This document shows positions 10,451-23,405 of a stretch of DNA of 64,000 nucleotides, piece by piece. Within the stretch, counting starts at the first letter, position 1, and each line of letters starts with the position of its first letter. The stretch covers positions 3,216,192 through 3,280,191 of the forward strand of contig NC_087155.1 of assembly GCF_035594125.1 (NCBI RefSeq), in the 5' to 3' direction. Source of the stretch: Scylla paramamosain (taxonomy: Eukaryota > Arthropoda > Malacostraca > Decapoda > Portunidae). The position numbers and the translations under genes are program-made. The notes beneath the pieces are model-generated. The model was given only the letters and a program-made list of their open reading frames with translations. It made no database searches and had not been told where the DNA came from.

Positions 10451-13400
10451 TTTCGGTTTTCATGTTTTTTAGCGTTTTGGTGCTGAACATGAAAAAAAAA
10501 AAAAAATCAAAAGATATGTTTCTTGCAGTATAATTTCTCCATAGGCATACATTTTGTACTTTTAGTACCTAACAATATAAAAACCACCTAAAATACTCGT
10601 TTTTGGTAATGATCTCTTTCTCCGTATTGAGTGCTCTTAATGCGTTTTCGCCTTTGGTAACTAATAAGCTCAAAAAAACATTCATTATACACTTTTCGAG
10701 TAATGTGTTTTTGTTTATTAATATGGAACACTTTGTTTGCATTTTAACATATTTCTACGTCATAAACTCAAAAACACTTAATATAATTGATTTTGTTAAT
10801 GTTTTCTCTTTCTCCATGAAGGTTGTTTTGCAAGCGTTTTAGCATATAGATACGTAAATATTTCAAAAACTCTTAAATTGGATGTTTTTTTTTTTGTAAT
10901 GTTGTTTTCTTTTCCCATTGAGAGAGCTTTCCATTTATTTTATTGTTCTGGTGTTTAACACTCCTGTACACTCTAAAGCCATGTTTCTGAAAATTTCGTT
11001 TTTTTTTTTTTTTTGCGATATTATGTGCTTTGCATGGATTTTTTATTTCTGGTACCTAACATTGCGAAATATACTGAAAAGACACGTTTTTTTGGTAATG
11101 TTGTTCTGTTTCTCCTTATAAAACACTATTTATGCATTTTAGCGTTTTAGTAGATCAAAAAGAGATACAGTACACGTTTTTCGTATTGTATTTTCCTTTA
11201 CATGAATTTTGGCGTTTTCATAAGTAACAGGCTCAAAATATTTAAAAATACTTATTTCTAGTAATGTTATTCTCTTTCGCCATAAAGAGTGTTTTGTATG
11301 CGTTTTAGCGTTTTCGTATGTAAGTAGTTGTAAAATAATTAAAATACATTCTTTTGATAATGTTTTTTTTTTCTCTCTCTTCTAGGATGCTTTCCATACT
11401 TTTATTGCTTTAGTGCCTAACACGCTTATAAACACTCAAAACACTTGTTTTAGGATTTTTTTTCCCATAGCAGATGCTTTGAATGTATTTTGGTGTTTTT
11501 GCACCTAGCAATGTGAAAAACGCCAAAAAAATACACATTTTTGATAACGTTCTGTTATTTGTGCGTTGAAGGGTTTTGATACCCAAGCTCAAAACCACAC
11601 ATAGTACAAGTTTCTCGTAATGTTCTTTTGTTTTCCCATATAGGGTACTTTCCCTACATTTTTGTATTGTTGTACGTAACAAGCTCATAACATTCAAAGT
11701 TCATATTTTTGGTAAAGTTAATTTGTCTCTCCAAAAAGAGTGTTTTGTCTACCTTTTAACGTTTCGTTACGTAACTAGCTCAAAACACTCAAAAGACACA
11801 TTTTTAGTAATGTTGTTTTGTTTCCTATATTTAGCTTTCTATGCTTTTTAGTATTTTGGTGCCTAAGATGCTTATATAAACTTAAAAAACACGATTTTGA
11901 AAATGTGTGTTTTGTCTGCATTTTGGCGTTTTGGTACCTAACAATGTGAAATACATTGAAGATACACGTGTTTCATAATGTTGTTCTGTTTCTCCATATA
12001 AAGTGCTATTTATGCGATTTCGCGGATTATTCCCTAAGAAACCCCAAAACACTTATAAAACACATTTCCTGTAATATCTTTTTGGTTCCACACATAGGGT
12101 ACTTTGCATGGATTTCCGATTTTATCTACGTAACATGCACAGAACACTGAAAATACATATTACTGATAATGTTATTGTTTCTTCATTAACTGTGTTTTGC
12201 AAACATTTTTGTGTTTTGGTATGCAAATAGCTCAAAAACACTCAAAACACACGTTATTGGTAATGTTTTCTTTTCACAAATGGACTACTTTTCATGCTTT
12301 TAACGTTTTTGTGCCTAACACACTCATAATGACATATCTTTTCAAATACACTGAAAAGACTTTTTTTTTTTTCGTAAAGTTGTTCTGTTTTTCCATATGA
12401 AGTGCTATTCATGCGTTTTAGGGTTTTAATATCTAAGAACCCTAAAGAAAGTTACAATACTCATTTCTCGTAATGTCCTTTTGTTTCAGCACTTTGCATG
12501 TATATAGGTGTTTTTTGTACGTATCAGGCTGAAAAAAAAAAAAAAACAGTTAAAATACTTGTTTCTGGTAATATTATTTTGTTTCTCCATAAAGGTTGTT
12601 TGGATACGTTTGACCGTTTTGGTACGTAAGTAGATCAAAAACACTCAAAAGACACTTTTTTTGTAATGTTGTTTTGATATTCCTAATAGAGAGCTTTCTG
12701 TGATTTATAGTGTTTTGGTCCCAACACGCTCATAAACACTCAAAAGGCATGCTTCTGGAAATGTTGTTTCGTTTCCCCATAGAGAGAGATTTAAATGCAT
12801 TTTTATGTTAAGGTACAATAAGAAAAACAAAAAATCCAGGCTTTTCTTTTTTTGTAATATCATTCTGTTTCTCCATATATAATGATATTTGTGCTTTTTA
12901 ATTTAGTGTTTTTGATACCTAAGAACACTCAAGATACACGACGTTAGTTATTTTGCTTTATTTCTTATATATGGTGCCTTCCTTTTTTGTTTCGCGTCTT
13001 GGTGCCTAACACGCTCATAAACACCCAAATGATACGTTTCATGATATGGCATTTCCTTTTCCCGTAATGGGTGCTATGCATGCTTTTGGTACTTTTTTTG
13101 GTACTTAACAATGTGAAAAGCACTCAAAATACACGTTTTTAGTAATGTTCTGTTTCTCCATACAATGAGCTGTAAACGCAATTCCGAGTTTTGATACTTA
13201 AGAAACTCAAAAACTCTCATAATACATGTTTCCTGTAATGTTTTTTTTTTTCCTTTCCTCATACTTTGCATGCATTTTTGCATGCAAAAAAAAAAAAAAT
13301 TCGTAATGTTATTCTGTTTAACCATGATGGGTGTTTTACATACGTTTTAGCGTTTTGGTTACTAAGGAGCACAAAAACAGCAAGAAGACACACGTTTTTT

Positions 13401-14180
13401 GTAATGTTGTCCATTCCCATATAGAGTGATTTCCATGTTTTTTTTTTTTTTTTTTTTTAAGCATTTTGTTGCCTAAAAAGCTACAAAACACTCAAAAGAC
13501 ACGTTTGTGATAGTGTCGTTTCGAGTCCTCATATAAGTTACTTTCGTTGCATTTTGGTGTTTTGCTATATAACAAAGTTAACAACACACAAAATGTACGT
13601 TTTAGGCAATGTTGTTCACTTTCTCCACATAGAGTGCTATTCATGCGTTTTAACATTTTGTTACCTAAGTAAAAAACTCAAAAACTCTCATAATATACGT
13701 TTCTGGTAGTGTCTTTTTGTTTCCCCATTTAGAGTTCTTTACATTCATTTTTTTTTCTACGTAACAAGCTTAAAAACACTCAAAAACATTTTCTCCATAA
13801 AAAGTTTTTTTCCCTATGCTTTTTTTATCGTTTCATTAAATAAGAAGCTAAAAAATAATGAAGAGAAACTTTTTTGGTAATATTGTTTTGTTTTCCTATA
13901 TTGTATACTTGCCATGCTTTTCATCGTTTTGGCGCATAGCACGTTCAAAAACACTCAAAAGACATGTTTCTGGAAATATAGTTTCCGTTCCCTATTTAGG
14001 GTGGTCTGCATGTAAACGTTTTTGGTAATGGCTTTCTTTTTCTCCATAGAGAGTACTATTCATGTGTTTCAGCGTTTTAGTACCTAAGAAGCTGAAAACT
14101 TTCATAATACAAGTTTCTCGTATAGTATTTTCTTTTCCCTATGCAGTGTGTTTTGCATGCATTTCGTTTTTTTTAGCATT
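10451..14180 (-). repeat. Satellite 1 higher-order repeat, reverse
   Basis: Good region for seeing the cycle. CTATTCATGCG-type modules recur near 11,125, 11,545, 12,002, 12,402, 12,884, 13,165, 13,645 and 14,060. Most steps are 400-480 bp and one is shortened to about 280 bp. Between two such modules four other module types occur in constant order. No gene is seen. Confidence 0.85.
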
Positions 14181-14622
14181 CTTGATGAGTGATTTTAATA
14201 TCTTTTGTGGCACTTCGCATGTAGTGCTAATATTTTAATGTTACATTTGATTATTCTTTTATGTGATTATGTTATATGCGTCCTTACTTATGTGTTATAA
14301 GTTACTGAATGACCTGAGATTGGTCGATAAAATCTTGCTAAAGTAAAGTGAAAAGTGACGTCAAGATTTATCGAAAGGTCATTATATGTTTTAATATCTG
14401 TTGGAATTCTGATCTTTCGTTGCTTGCGAATATCGTGGAATGTGTTAACTACTGGTTGATAAATAGTGTTAACATTTCTGAACTGCGTTTGTGGCTTACC
14501 CCACTGTGAGAACCCCGGCCTTAACTCTCGGCTACCTGGATTTAAACCTTGTGGTGTTTGTTATATAAAGAATTAGTGCAGTTCCTGCGTAACCCTTAAA
14601 GGTAAGGAGGAGGGTTACGACA
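14181..14622. mobile_element. Unclassified 440-bp insertion in satellite 1
   Basis: Sequence unrelated to satellite 1 or 2, starting about TGATGAGTG and ending GGTTACGACA, after which satellite text (GGTGTTTTAGCATGC) resumes. It has a TATATAAAG box near 14,562, a 76-bp hairpin (14,308-14,383) and a smaller GTAACCC/GGGTTAC stem (14,589-14,617). TG...CA ends, size and TATA box would fit a solo LTR, but I cannot find a matching 4-6 bp target duplication or a poly(A) signal in the right place. A MITE or other insertion is equally possible. Confidence 0.5.
14308..14383. repeat. Imperfect hairpin within the 14.2-kb insertion
   Basis: AATGACCT (14,308-14,315) pairs with AGGTCATT (14,376-14,383), and the inner TCGATAAAATCTTG pairs with CAAGATTTATCGA with one bulge, leaving a loop of about 26 bases. 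Confidence 0.75.
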
Positions 14623-16541
14623 GGTGTTTTAGCATGCAGGTAAATGCTCAAGTGATATGTTTCTAGTATTGTCGTTTTGTTTGACCATAGGAAGGACTTT
14701 GAATGCATTTTGGCCTTTTTGTTGCATAAGACACGTAAAAAAGCACGTTTCTGGTAATGTCGTTTTGTTTACCCATATACCCATATCCTTTGCATGCATT
14801 TTGGCGTTTTGATCATTCTAACAATATGAAAACACTTAAAATGAAAGGTTTTTTTGTACCTCAGAAGCTCAAAACTCTGATAATACACGTTTTTGTTTCC
14901 CCATTAAGGTTTTTTTTTGCCTGCATTTTGGCGTTTTTCTACTTAAACATCTACGTAAACAAGACATGTTTCTGAAAAACTCGTTTCCTTTCCACATATA
15001 GCGATCGTTGCATGTATTTTGGCGTTATAGCACCTAATAATGTGAAATACACTCAATATACACATCTTTTGTAACATTGTTCTCTTTTTCCATAGAGTGC
15101 TATTCTTTTGTTTTAGTGTTTTGGTACTATAGAATCTCAAAACACTCATAATACTGGTTTCTCCTAATGTGTTTTCCTCTCCACATATACGGTATTTTAC
15201 ATGTATTTTGGCATTTTTATACGCAACAGTCTTAAAAATACTCGAAATACCTATTTTCGGGAATGTTTTTGTCTTTCTAAATAAAGGGTGTTTTACCTGT
15301 GTTTTAACGTTCTGGGACGTAAGTAGCTGAAAAACACTCAAAAGACACGTTTCTGGAAATCTCATTTCCTTTCCTCATATAAGATGTTAGGCGTGTATTT
15401 GGGATTTTTGATACCTAACAATGCCAAAAGACTCGAAATTAACCTTTTAGGTTCTGTTTCTCCACATAGGGTGTTATTCATGCGTATTAGTATTTTGGCA
15501 CCAAGAAGCTCAAAAACTCTGGCAATACAAATTCCTCGTAATATATTTTCGTTTCTTTATGTAGTGTATTTTTTTTTTTTTTTTGGCGTTTTTCTGTGTA
15601 TTAAGGTAAAAAAAACGCTCAAAATACACTTTTTCATAAAGTTATTGTGTTTTTTCCTAAAAGGTGTTTTGCATTTGTTTATCATTTTGGTAGGTACCTG
15701 AGTAACATTGAAAAGACATGTTTTCGGTAATGTTTTGCTTTCCCATATATGGTGCTTTTCATGTTTTTTAGCGTTTTGGTACATATTACGTTCATAAACA
15801 CTCAAAAGACACGTTTCTTGACATTTTGTTTCCTTCCTCACATAAAATTCTATGTATTAATTTTGGCATTTTATTACATAACAATGTGAAAAAAAAATTA
15901 AAATACACGTTTTTCGTTGTATTGTTCTCTTTTTCCATATAGAGTAGTATTCATCCCTTTTAGCGCTTTGGTAGTTAAGAAGATTGAAAAGACTCATAAT
16001 ACACATTTCTCGTAATGTCTTGTCATTTTCCTATATAATGTAATTTGCATATATTTCTTGGTTTTGTACGGAACAAACTCAAAGGATTTTTTTGTAATAT
16101 TATTCAGTTTCTCCATATAGGGTGTTTCGCATATGTTTATCTGTGTTTCGCATATGTACATATGAAGCTGAAAAGACTAAAAAGACATGTTTTTGGTATT
16201 TTTTTTTTATATTCCCATATACTCGTAAGGTGCTTTCTGTGCTTTTTAGTTTTTTTTTTTTTTTTTTGTGTCAAAAACGCTGAAAATTCTCAAAAGACAA
16301 GCTTCTGGTGATATCGTTTCGATTCCCCATATAGTAGGGTTTGCATGCATTTTGGCGTTTTGGTAAATAACGGTATAAACAGTATATAACAGTATATAAC
16401 AGTATAACAGTATATAAACAGTATATATAAGAGTACAAGCACTCTAAATACACGTTTTTCGTAGTGTTGCTCTGTTTCTTCATATAGATTGCTATTCAGT
16501 TTTTTTTTGGAGAGCTTATTACCTAGGAAGAAAAAAAATAA

Positions 16542-16665
<124 letters not shown>

Positions 16666-19600
16666 AGCTTTGCATGCTCTTTGGCGTTTTGATACCTAAA
16701 AATGTGAAAAACACTGAAAATGCACTTTTCTGTAATGTTATGACGTTTCTCTTTATAGAGTTTTATTCATGCGTTTTAGCGTTTAAGTATCTAAGAAGCT
16801 GAAAACAATCATAACACTCGTTTCACGTAATGTCTTTTCGTTTTATTTTATAGTGTATCTTACATGTATTTTGAAGTTTTTGTACGTAACAAGCTTAAAA
16901 ACTGATATACTTGGTTTTTGTATTGTTATTCTGTTTCTCCATTAAGAGTGTTTTCCGTGCGTTTTAGCGGTTTGGTACGTAAGAAGCTGAAAACACTCAA
17001 AAGACACGTTTTGATATATTTTTTTTAATTTGCTTATTTATTTATTTATTTATTTATTTTAATTTTTTTTTTATTCCCATGCTTATTAGCGTTTTGGTGT
17101 CCGACATACAGAGAAAAAAAAAAAAACGCTCAAAAGAAACGTTTCTTGGAATGTCGCTTTGCATGCATTTTATTAATTTGGTATCTATCAATGTGGTGAC
17201 CATTCAAAGTACAGGTTTTTGGTTATGTTGTTCTGTTTCCCCATATAAAATGCTATTTACTCATTTTTGCGTTTTGATAGAAAACTCATAATACACATTT
17301 TTTTTCGTAATGTCTTCAAATTTTTTCATACAGATTCATTTGCACGCAATTTGGCATTTTTCTACGTAACACCCTCAAAAAGCGCTCAAAATATACGTAA
17401 AATATACATAAAATCATTGTTTTTTTTTTTTTCCATACAGGTTGTTTTTATATACGTTTTAACATTTTGGTACGTAAGTACCTTACTTAAAAACACTCAA
17501 AATTTTTTGATAATGTTTATCTTACCCTGCTTTTTTAACGTTTTGGTGCTTAACACGCTCATAAACTCTTAAAAGATACGTTTTTGTATAAATCGTTTCC
17601 CTTCTCCATATAGGGTGTCATGCATGCATTTTGGCGTTTTTCTAATAGTGTGAAAAATACTGAAATCACGTTTTTTTCGGAATATTGTTGTCTTTCTCCC
17701 TTTCTCTCCTTTCTCTCCGTTTCTCCATATATGGTAATTTTCATGCATTTGGCTTTTTTCTATGCAACAATCTCAAAAACAGTGAAAATACTTGCTTTTT
17801 TTCTCAATAAAGGGTGTTTTGTATGCGTTTTAGCGTTTTCATACGTAAGTAGCAGAAAATCACTCAAAAAACATGTTTTTCATAATTGTGTTTTGTTTTC
17901 CCATATAGGGAGCTTTTCATGTTTTATAGCGTTATTTTACCTAGCACGATCATAGATACTTATAAAACACTCAAAATACTTTTTTTTGGTAATCTTATTC
18001 TGTTTCTTCATAAAGTTTTGCATGGGTTTCGAACGGAAGAAGCTAAAAAACACGAGAGACACCTAAAGAAGCGCTAATAATACACATTTCTCTTAATATC
18101 TCTTCGTTTCTCCACATAGGGTACTTTGCATGCATTTTGCCGTTTTTAAACGTAACCGGCTCAAATACAATCAAAATACTTATTTTTGGTAATATTATTT
18201 TATTTAGCCAAGACTCGTGTTTTGCATGTGTTTTAGCATTTTCCTGCGTAAAAGTTCAAAACATGGATAAGAAACATTTTTCGTAATGATGTTTTGTTTA
18301 CGCAAATAAGGTGAACTTTATGATTTTTAGCGTTTTCGTGCTTAACACGCTAAAGAACAATCCAAAGACACGTATTTGGTTATGACGTTTGGTTTCATTT
18401 TATAGAGGTCTTTGCATGCATTTTTTTTGCGTTTTGTTACCTATGAATAATACATAAAATACACGTTTTTCTATTTTTTTTTTTTTTTTTTTCATATAGA
18501 GCGCTATTCATGTGTTTTAGGATTTTAGGATACTTAAGGATTTATTTAGGATACTTAAGGATATTTAGGATTTAGGATACTTAAGAAGCTCAAAAAACTC
18601 TTATCTTTTTTTGTGGAAGGGCGTTTTGGTACCTAATAATATGCAAAATACTCAATATACAAGTTTTAGATAATTTTCTCTTGATGTGTTTTAGCCTTTT
18701 CGTACCTAAGAATTTTAAAAACACTCATAATGCACGTTTCTCGTAATGTATTTTCGATGTATATGGTAATTTGCATACATTTAAACGTTTTTCTATGTTA
18801 CAAGCTTAAAAACACTCAAAATACTTGTTTTTGGCAATATCATTGTTTCTTCATAAAGAGTCTTTTACATGCGCTTTAGAGATTTAGTAAGTAAAAACCA
18901 GAAAAAAAGACTCAAAAGACTCCTTTTTTTTATTTCCATATAAGGTGTTTTCTTGCTTTTTAGCGTTTTAGTGCCTAACAAGCTCATAAACATTCAAAAG
19001 ACTCGTTTTCGGTAATGTCATTTCGCTTCCACATATAGGAGGCTTTTCGTGCATTTTTGGTGTTTTGCTACCTAACAATAAGAAAACACTCAAAATACAC
19101 TTTTTTTTTTTTTGTAGTGTTGTTCTGTTTCTCCCTATAGAGTGCTATTCATGTGTTTCATGGTTTTGGTAACTAAAAGCTCAAAAATCTTATAATAAAC
19201 GTTTCTCGTAATATCCTTTCGCTTCCTCATACAGTTTTTTTTTTTTTTTTTTTGTCTGCATTTTGGTGTTGTTCTACTTAAGTGGCTCAAAAACAATCAA
19301 AGTACTTGTATTTGGTAATGTTTTTCTATTTCTCCATAAATGGTGTTTTCCATTCGTTTTAGCGTTTTGGTACCGAAGTAGCTCAAAATTACTGAAAGAT
19401 GACGTTTTTGCTAATGTTGCTTTGTTTTCCCATTTAAAGAGCTTTCCATACTTTTTCAGCTTTATGGTTTCTAGCACACTCATAAATACTCAAAAGACAT
19501 ATTTCTGAAAATCTAGATTTATTCCCCTAAATAGTGTGCTTTGAGTGCATTTTGCGTGTTTGATACCTAACAATGTGAAATGCACTCAAAATACACGTTT

Positions 19601-20465
19601 TTGTTGATGTTTTTCTGTTTTTCCATACAGAATTCTATTCATGCGATCTTAAGGTCTGGTACGTAAGAAGCTCAAAACCTCTCATAATACACCTTTCTGC
19701 TAATGTGCTTTCGTTTCCCCATATTGAGAACTTTCCATGCAATTTGGCGCTTTTGTACGTAATAAGCTCAAAAAACAATCAAAATACTTGCTTTTGGTAA
19801 TGTTATAGTGTTTCTCCATAAAAGATTTTTTGCATGCGTTTAAGTGTTTTGGTACGTAAGTAACTGAAAAAACTCATAAACACGTTTTTGATAATGCTGT
19901 TTTCTTTTCCTATATATTGCGCTTCCCATGCTTTTTAACGTTTTGTCATTGTCATTAACACTCAAAAGACATGTTTCTGGAAATGTCGTTTCTTTTCCCT
20001 CTGCATGCACTTTGGAGTTTCTGTACCTAACAATGTGAAATACAATGAAAATATACTTTTTTGGTAATGATTTTCTGTTTCTCCATGTAGAGTGCTATTC
20101 ATGTATTTTAGCATTTTGTACCAAGGAAGCTCAAAAATACTCATAATACATGTCCCTCGTAATGTCCTTTCGTTTCTGTAAATAGGGTATTTTGTGTTTT
20201 TGACACTATGTATGTTTTTGATACTATGAAGATACGATTCTTGTAATGTCGTTTCGATTTCTCATATAAGGTGCTTTGGTTGGATTTTGGCATTTTGGTA
20301 GCTAACAATGTGAAATACAATCAAAATACACATTTTTTGGTAATGTTGTCCTGTTTCTCCACATAGAGAGCTATAAAGAGCTATGAGGGCGCGTTTTCTC
20401 ATTTTAGTACCTAAGAAGTTCAAAAACACTCATAATACATGTTTCTTGAAATGTCTTTTCGTTTT

Positions 20466-20597
<132 letters not shown>

Positions 20598-20781
20598 TGC
20601 ATATATTTTGGTGTTTTCAGCGTATCAAACTCAAAATACCTTATTTAATCATTTCTTTCTTCTTAGTTATAAAGAGTGTTTTGCATGCGTATTAGTGTTT
20701 AGAGAAACATTACGTTTTTCGTAATGATGTTTTTTTTTTTTTTTATTGCCATATAGGGTGATTTCCATGCTCTTCAGCGTT

Positions 20782-21682
20782 ATGTAGGAGCAAAGGGCAA
20801 CAACCCAACCACCCCCACCAATAAAAAAAGAAAAAGCCCACTGAGATGCCAGTCACATGATAGGGTTCAAAACGGAAGTCAAAAATTGAATGAAAAGTGT
20901 CTTGAAACCTTCCTCTTGAAGGAATTCAAGTCATAGGAAGGTGCAAATACAGAAGCGGGGAGTTCCTGAGTTTAGCGAGGGAGTTCCTGAGTTTACCAGA
21001 GAAAGGGATGAATGATTGAGAATATTGGTTGATTTTTGCGTTAGAGAGGTGGACAGAATAGGGGTGAGATAAAAAAAAAAAAGTATTGTGCAGCGAGGAG
21101 GAGGGGAGGCATGCAGTTAGCAAGATCAGAAGAACAGTTAGCATGAAAATAGCGCTACAAGGCAGCTAGAGACACAACATTGCGGCGATGAGAGAGAGGC
21201 TGAAGACAGTCAGTTACAGGAGACGGATAAGGCCGCTGTACAGAGTTAGCAGCCGGGGGAAGGGGAGAGGGGGAGGAAAACTGACGGAGATGTCTCAGAA
21301 CACCTAATTTCATAGAAGCTGTTTTAGCTAGAGATAAGATATGAAGTTTCCAGTTCAGATTATAAATAAAGAACAGACCGAGGATGTTCAGTGTAGAAGA
21401 GGGGGACAGTTGAGTGTCAGTGAAGAAGAGGGGATAGTTGCCTGGAAGGTTGTGTAGAGTTGATGAATAGAGGAATTGAGTTTTTGACGCATTGAACAAT
21501 ACCAAGTTTGCTTTGCCCCAATCAGAAATTTTAGAAAGATCAGAAGGCAGGCGTTCTCTGGCTTCCCTGTGTGAAATATTTACTTCCTGAAGGGTTTGAC
21601 GTCTATGAAAAGACATGGAAAAGTGCAGGGTGGTATCAGCGTAGGAGTCAATAAGGCAAGAAATTTGGTTTAGAAGGCCATT
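20782..21682 (-). pseudogene. Jockey-type LINE 3' fragment, left arm
   Basis: Minus-strand LINE. The coding part opens in the polymerase palm at the LLNQISCLIDSYADT box, where one aspartate codon of the YADD catalytic motif is missing, and runs through [35 protein letters not shown] and KTASMKLGVLRHL (about 21,180-21,680). A deletion removes the LIRPCMEYASHVWGG section seen at 62,927-63,349, then SPVTDCLQPLSHRRN and a frameshift follow. The 3' noncoding tail ends GCTCCTACAT at 20,782, abutting satellite 1. The 5' side joins satellite 2 with no intervening sequence. Dead copy, duplicated in the right arm at 38,689-39,590. Confidence 0.9.
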
Positions 21683-23405
21683 GATGCTGCCAAAACGAAG
21701 GGGTTTATTCGATACAAAAACAAAGCGATTGTTGCCTTGATGCAGCAACAACAAAGTTGTTGCCCCGATCCGATGCAGCCACAAAAAAGGGGTTGGCTCG
21801 ATGCAGCCACAAAGAGATTGTTGCCCCAATGTAGCCACAACGTAATTGTTGGCTCGGTGCAGCCACAACGACATTTTTGCTTCGATGCAGCCTCAACGAG
21901 CTTCCTGCCTCGATGCAGCCACAACGAGATTGTTGCCTCGATGCAGCAACAACGAGCTTCCTGCCTCGATGCAGCCACAACGAGATTGTTGAGTCGATGT
22001 AACCACACCGAGCTTTCTGCCTCGATACAGCCACAAGGAGATTGTTGCCTCGATACAGCCACAACAAAGATGTTGGAAGATGCAGCCACGGAGATTATTG
22101 CTTCGATGCAGCCACAACGAGGGGATTGGCTCGATACAACCACAAAGAGATTTTTTGCCTCGATGCAGCCACAACGAGATTGTTTCCTCGAAGATACTAG
22201 AACGATGGGGTTGGCTTGATACAGGTACAACGAGATTGTTTCCTTGATGTAGCCACAACGAAGGGGTTGGCTCTATGCATCCATAACGAGATTGTTGCCT
22301 CGAAGCAGCTACAACGAGGGGGTAGGGTCGATGCAGCCACAACGAGATTGTTGTCTCGATGCAGTCACAATGAGGTTGCTGCCTCGACGCAGCCACAACG
22401 AGATTGTTGCCTCGATTCAGCCACAACGAGATTGTTGCCTCGACGCAGCAACAACGAGCTTGCTGCCTCGATGTAGCCACAATGAGCTTGCTGCCTCGAT
22501 GTAGCCACAATGAGCTTGCTGCCTCGAGGCAGCCACAACGAGGCGGTTGCCTTGATGAAACCATAACAAGACTGTAGCCACAACGAGCTTATTTCCGCGA
22601 AGCAGCCACAACAAGAGGGTTAGCCTGATGTAGCCGCAAGGAGAGTATTGCCTCGATGCAGCCACAACGCACGGGTTGGCTCGATGCAGCCATAACGGGA
22701 TTGGTGCTACGATGCAGCCAAAAAGACCTTGTTGCCTCGAAGCAGCCACAACGAGATTGTTGCTTCGATTTAGGTATAGCGAGATAGTTGTCTCGATGTA
22801 GCCACAACGAGCTTGCTGCCTCTATGCAGCCAGAACGAGATTTTTGCCTCAATCTAGCCAAACCAGAGGGGTTGGCTCGATACAGCTACAACGAGATTGT
22901 TGCCTCCATGGAGCCACAACGAAGAGGTTGCCTCGATGTAGCCAAAAAAAAGGGAATTGTCTCGATGCAGCCACAACGAGCTTGCTATCTCGATGCAGCC
23001 ACAACGGGCTTGCTGCCTCGATGCACCCACAACGAGATTTTTCCCTCGATGCAGCTACAACGAAGGGTTTCGCTCGATGCAGCCGCAAAGAGATTGTTGC
23101 CTCGATGCAGCCACAACGAGAGGGTTGCCTCGATGCAGCCACAACGAGACTGCTGTCTTGATGCCACAACAAGGGCTCGATGCAGCCATAACGAGATTGT
23201 TGTCTAAATGTATCAAGAACGTAGAGGTTGGCTCTACGAACGAAGGGTTTAGCTCGATAGAACCACAACGAGACTGTTGCCTCGATGCAGCCATAACGAG
23301 CTTGCTGCCTCGATGCAGCCACAACGAGTGGGCTGGCTCGATGCAGCAACAGCGTGTTGTTGATTGTTGTCTCGATGCAGCCCGAACGAAGGGTTTGGGC
23401 TGCTT
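21683..23405 (-). repeat. Satellite 2, 28-bp minisatellite, reverse
   Basis: Tandem 28-bp unit with a conserved core TGTGGCTGCATCGA and a variable half (GGCAACAATCTCGT, GCCAACCCCTTCGT, GGCAGCAAGCTCGT and others), here on the minus strand. About 60 units. The unit has no stop codon in most frames on either strand, so long open frames arise with a 28-residue period (three 28-bp units = 84 nt). These are not gene candidates. Orientation changes at about 23,405. Confidence 0.92.

Noticed and set aside
14181..14622. Firm call of a solo LTR
   Set aside because: TG...CA ends and a TATA box are present but I could not find a target duplication or a second copy, so it stays unclassified.
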